Shown: positions 63,428 to 64,000 of the stretch, in pieces
Position numbering within the stretch: position 1 is the stretch's first letter
How the letters are laid out: each line of letters begins with the position of its first letter
Assembly: GCA_902613995.1 (NCBI GenBank)
Contig: CACMJG010000005.1
Location: 77,542 to 141,541, forward strand
Origin: an uncultured Alphaproteobacteria bacterium
GTDB taxonomy: Bacteria; Pseudomonadota; Alphaproteobacteria; Methylaequorales; Methylaequoraceae
Reading direction: 5' to 3'
Length of the DNA: 64,000 nt
Notes under the pieces: model-generated
Told to the model about the DNA's origin: nothing
The model's database searches: none
What the model saw: only the letters and a program-made list of their open reading frames with translations
Position numbers and translations under genes: made by a program

Positions 63428-64000
63428 TTATTCTACCCAGAATGTTCCAGGGGATAGTTCTTTTGCTTTGCCAACAAGTTCTCTTCCTCCAACTTCTGAT
63501 AGTATAGAGTAAAGTTTTTTTGAACCATTAATTTGGTCCAAAGAAAAATCTTTAGAAGGAATACCTTCTCTGTATATGTCTCTAAGATTTTTAAAGAGTT
63601 GATCATTTTCTGCATTCATAAATGGCCTAACTTTTTCCCAAATCTCATCCGATTCGAGCATCAATTTTTTTGCATCTTTTGATGTTTTAAAAAAATTTTT
63701 TAGTAATTCTTTATTTTGTTCTGCCCATTGCTCTTTGAAAACCCATCCGATTACTGGAATACCTTTAGGAAGATTTAACTTATTCAAGATGTCGGTAATA
63801 TTTATAACTTTAGTAAACTTTTCATTTGTTAACAGCTTTGCTTGATAAGGCCAATAGGTAAGAATTGCGTCAAAACTATCTTGTTCAATCTTTTTGTTTA
63901 ATAAAGGTGGAGCACCAAATATTTGTCTGCTTACATCTTTGAGTTCTTTTCCGTATTCTTTTTTGAAATATGCTCTAAATATCAGCCAACCTTTGTCAAC
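63428..64000 (-). CDS. ABC transporter substrate-binding protein, C-terminal part (cut by window edge)
   Basis: The frame is open from the window edge at 64000 to the stop at 63430-63428, giving the last 190 residues. A TTG at 63787 is inside the gene and is not the start. The visible part, DVSRQIFGAPPLLNKKIEQDSFDAILTYWPYQAKLL and KGIPVIGWVFKEQW, is like the NitT/TauT (NMT1/THI5-like) binding proteins, with the family phrase on choosing which ligand site to fill. Substrate cannot be read. It heads the visible part of an operon with permease, ATPase, ExbB, two ExbD proteins and TonB. Confidence 0.82.
   Translation of the reverse strand, partial: VDKGWLIFRAYFKKEYGKELKDVSRQIFGAPPLLNKKIEQDSFDAILTYWPYQAKLLTNEKFTKVINITDILNKLNLPKGIPVIGWVFKEQWAEQNKELLKNFFKTSKDAKKLMLESDEIWEKVRPFMNAENDQLFKNLRDIYREGIPSKDFSLDQINGSKKLYSILSEVGGRELVGKAKELSPGTFWVE

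Noticed and set aside
63428-63787. A short separate 119-residue gene starting at TTG 63787
   Set aside because: The same frame stays open to the window edge with continuous binding-protein sequence, so this is an internal codon of a larger gene.

Overview
The window is one contiguous, very AT-rich (about 30% GC by eye), densely packed stretch of chromosome from an alphaproteobacterium. The lineage is indicated by gene families and gene orders typical of that class: the three-part transhydrogenase pntAA-pntAB-pntB, rpsU divergent from a COQ9-family gene, DUF1013/TrcR, DUF1244, DUF3126 and DUF465 proteins, an RpoH sigma factor beside rluD, hisZ-purA, and the long run fthC-ymdB-yebC-ruvCAB-ybgC-tolQRAB-pal-cpoB-tilS-ftsH-folP-glmM. 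Proteorhodopsin with a complete retinal pathway, tiny intergenic gaps and low GC point to a streamlined surface-ocean bacterium of the SAR11/HIMB59/AEGEAN-169 kind. No rRNA is present to fix the taxon. No tRNA, IS element, prophage or CRISPR array was seen.

Layout. 1-2.5 kb: end of pyk, N-formylglutamate amidohydrolase, DUF1244 and a nucleotide-sugar epimerase. 2.5-8.8 kb: acyl-CoA synthetase, oligopeptidase F and the proton-translocating transhydrogenase. 8.8-13.9 kb: rpsU (apparently starting at AUU), COQ9, purEK, DUF465, TrcR, a quinone reductase, L31, frataxin and a small membrane protein. 13.8-21.9 kb, minus strand: an apparent operon gap-unknown-thiE-efp-degenerate IMPase-long helical rod protein-MotA/TolQ-like-MotB-like. 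22-38.6 kb, plus strand: ZapA through recombination and Tol-Pal genes to FtsH, folate and cell-wall precursor genes and thiD. 38.6-47.8 kb: thiC, an SLC13-like carrier, serC, hisZ, purA, rpoH, rluD. 47.8-56 kb: three poorly known genes, then the retinal operon blh-crtY-crtB-crtI-crtE and proteorhodopsin (all minus). 56-64 kb: envelope proteins, a major porin, and an apparent operon joining a NitT/TauT-type ABC importer to ExbB-ExbD-ExbD-TonB.

A recurring theme is force transfer across the envelope. The window holds three separate TolQ/MotA/ExbB-type ion-driven complexes: Tol-Pal, the TonB system, and the less familiar motor-like set at 13.8-18.6 kb. That last set pairs a MotA-like channel and a MotB-like peptidoglycan-binding subunit with a 906-residue, repeat-built charged helix ending in an OmpA-like domain. 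It is the best candidate here for an undescribed system. The TonB system carries two ExbD paralogues, one of which has Asn in place of the proton-carrying Asp. The light-driven proton pump (blue-type, Gln at the tuning site) would feed the same proton gradient.

Expression control appears minimal. Genes overlap by 4-20 bp, convergent genes overlap at their 3' ends, and intrinsic terminators often sit directly against the next start codon (pal/cpoB, proteorhodopsin/crtE, porin/lipoprotein), which suggests partial read-through as a way to set ratios. All functional calls come from reading the sequence and from family knowledge; no database search was run.
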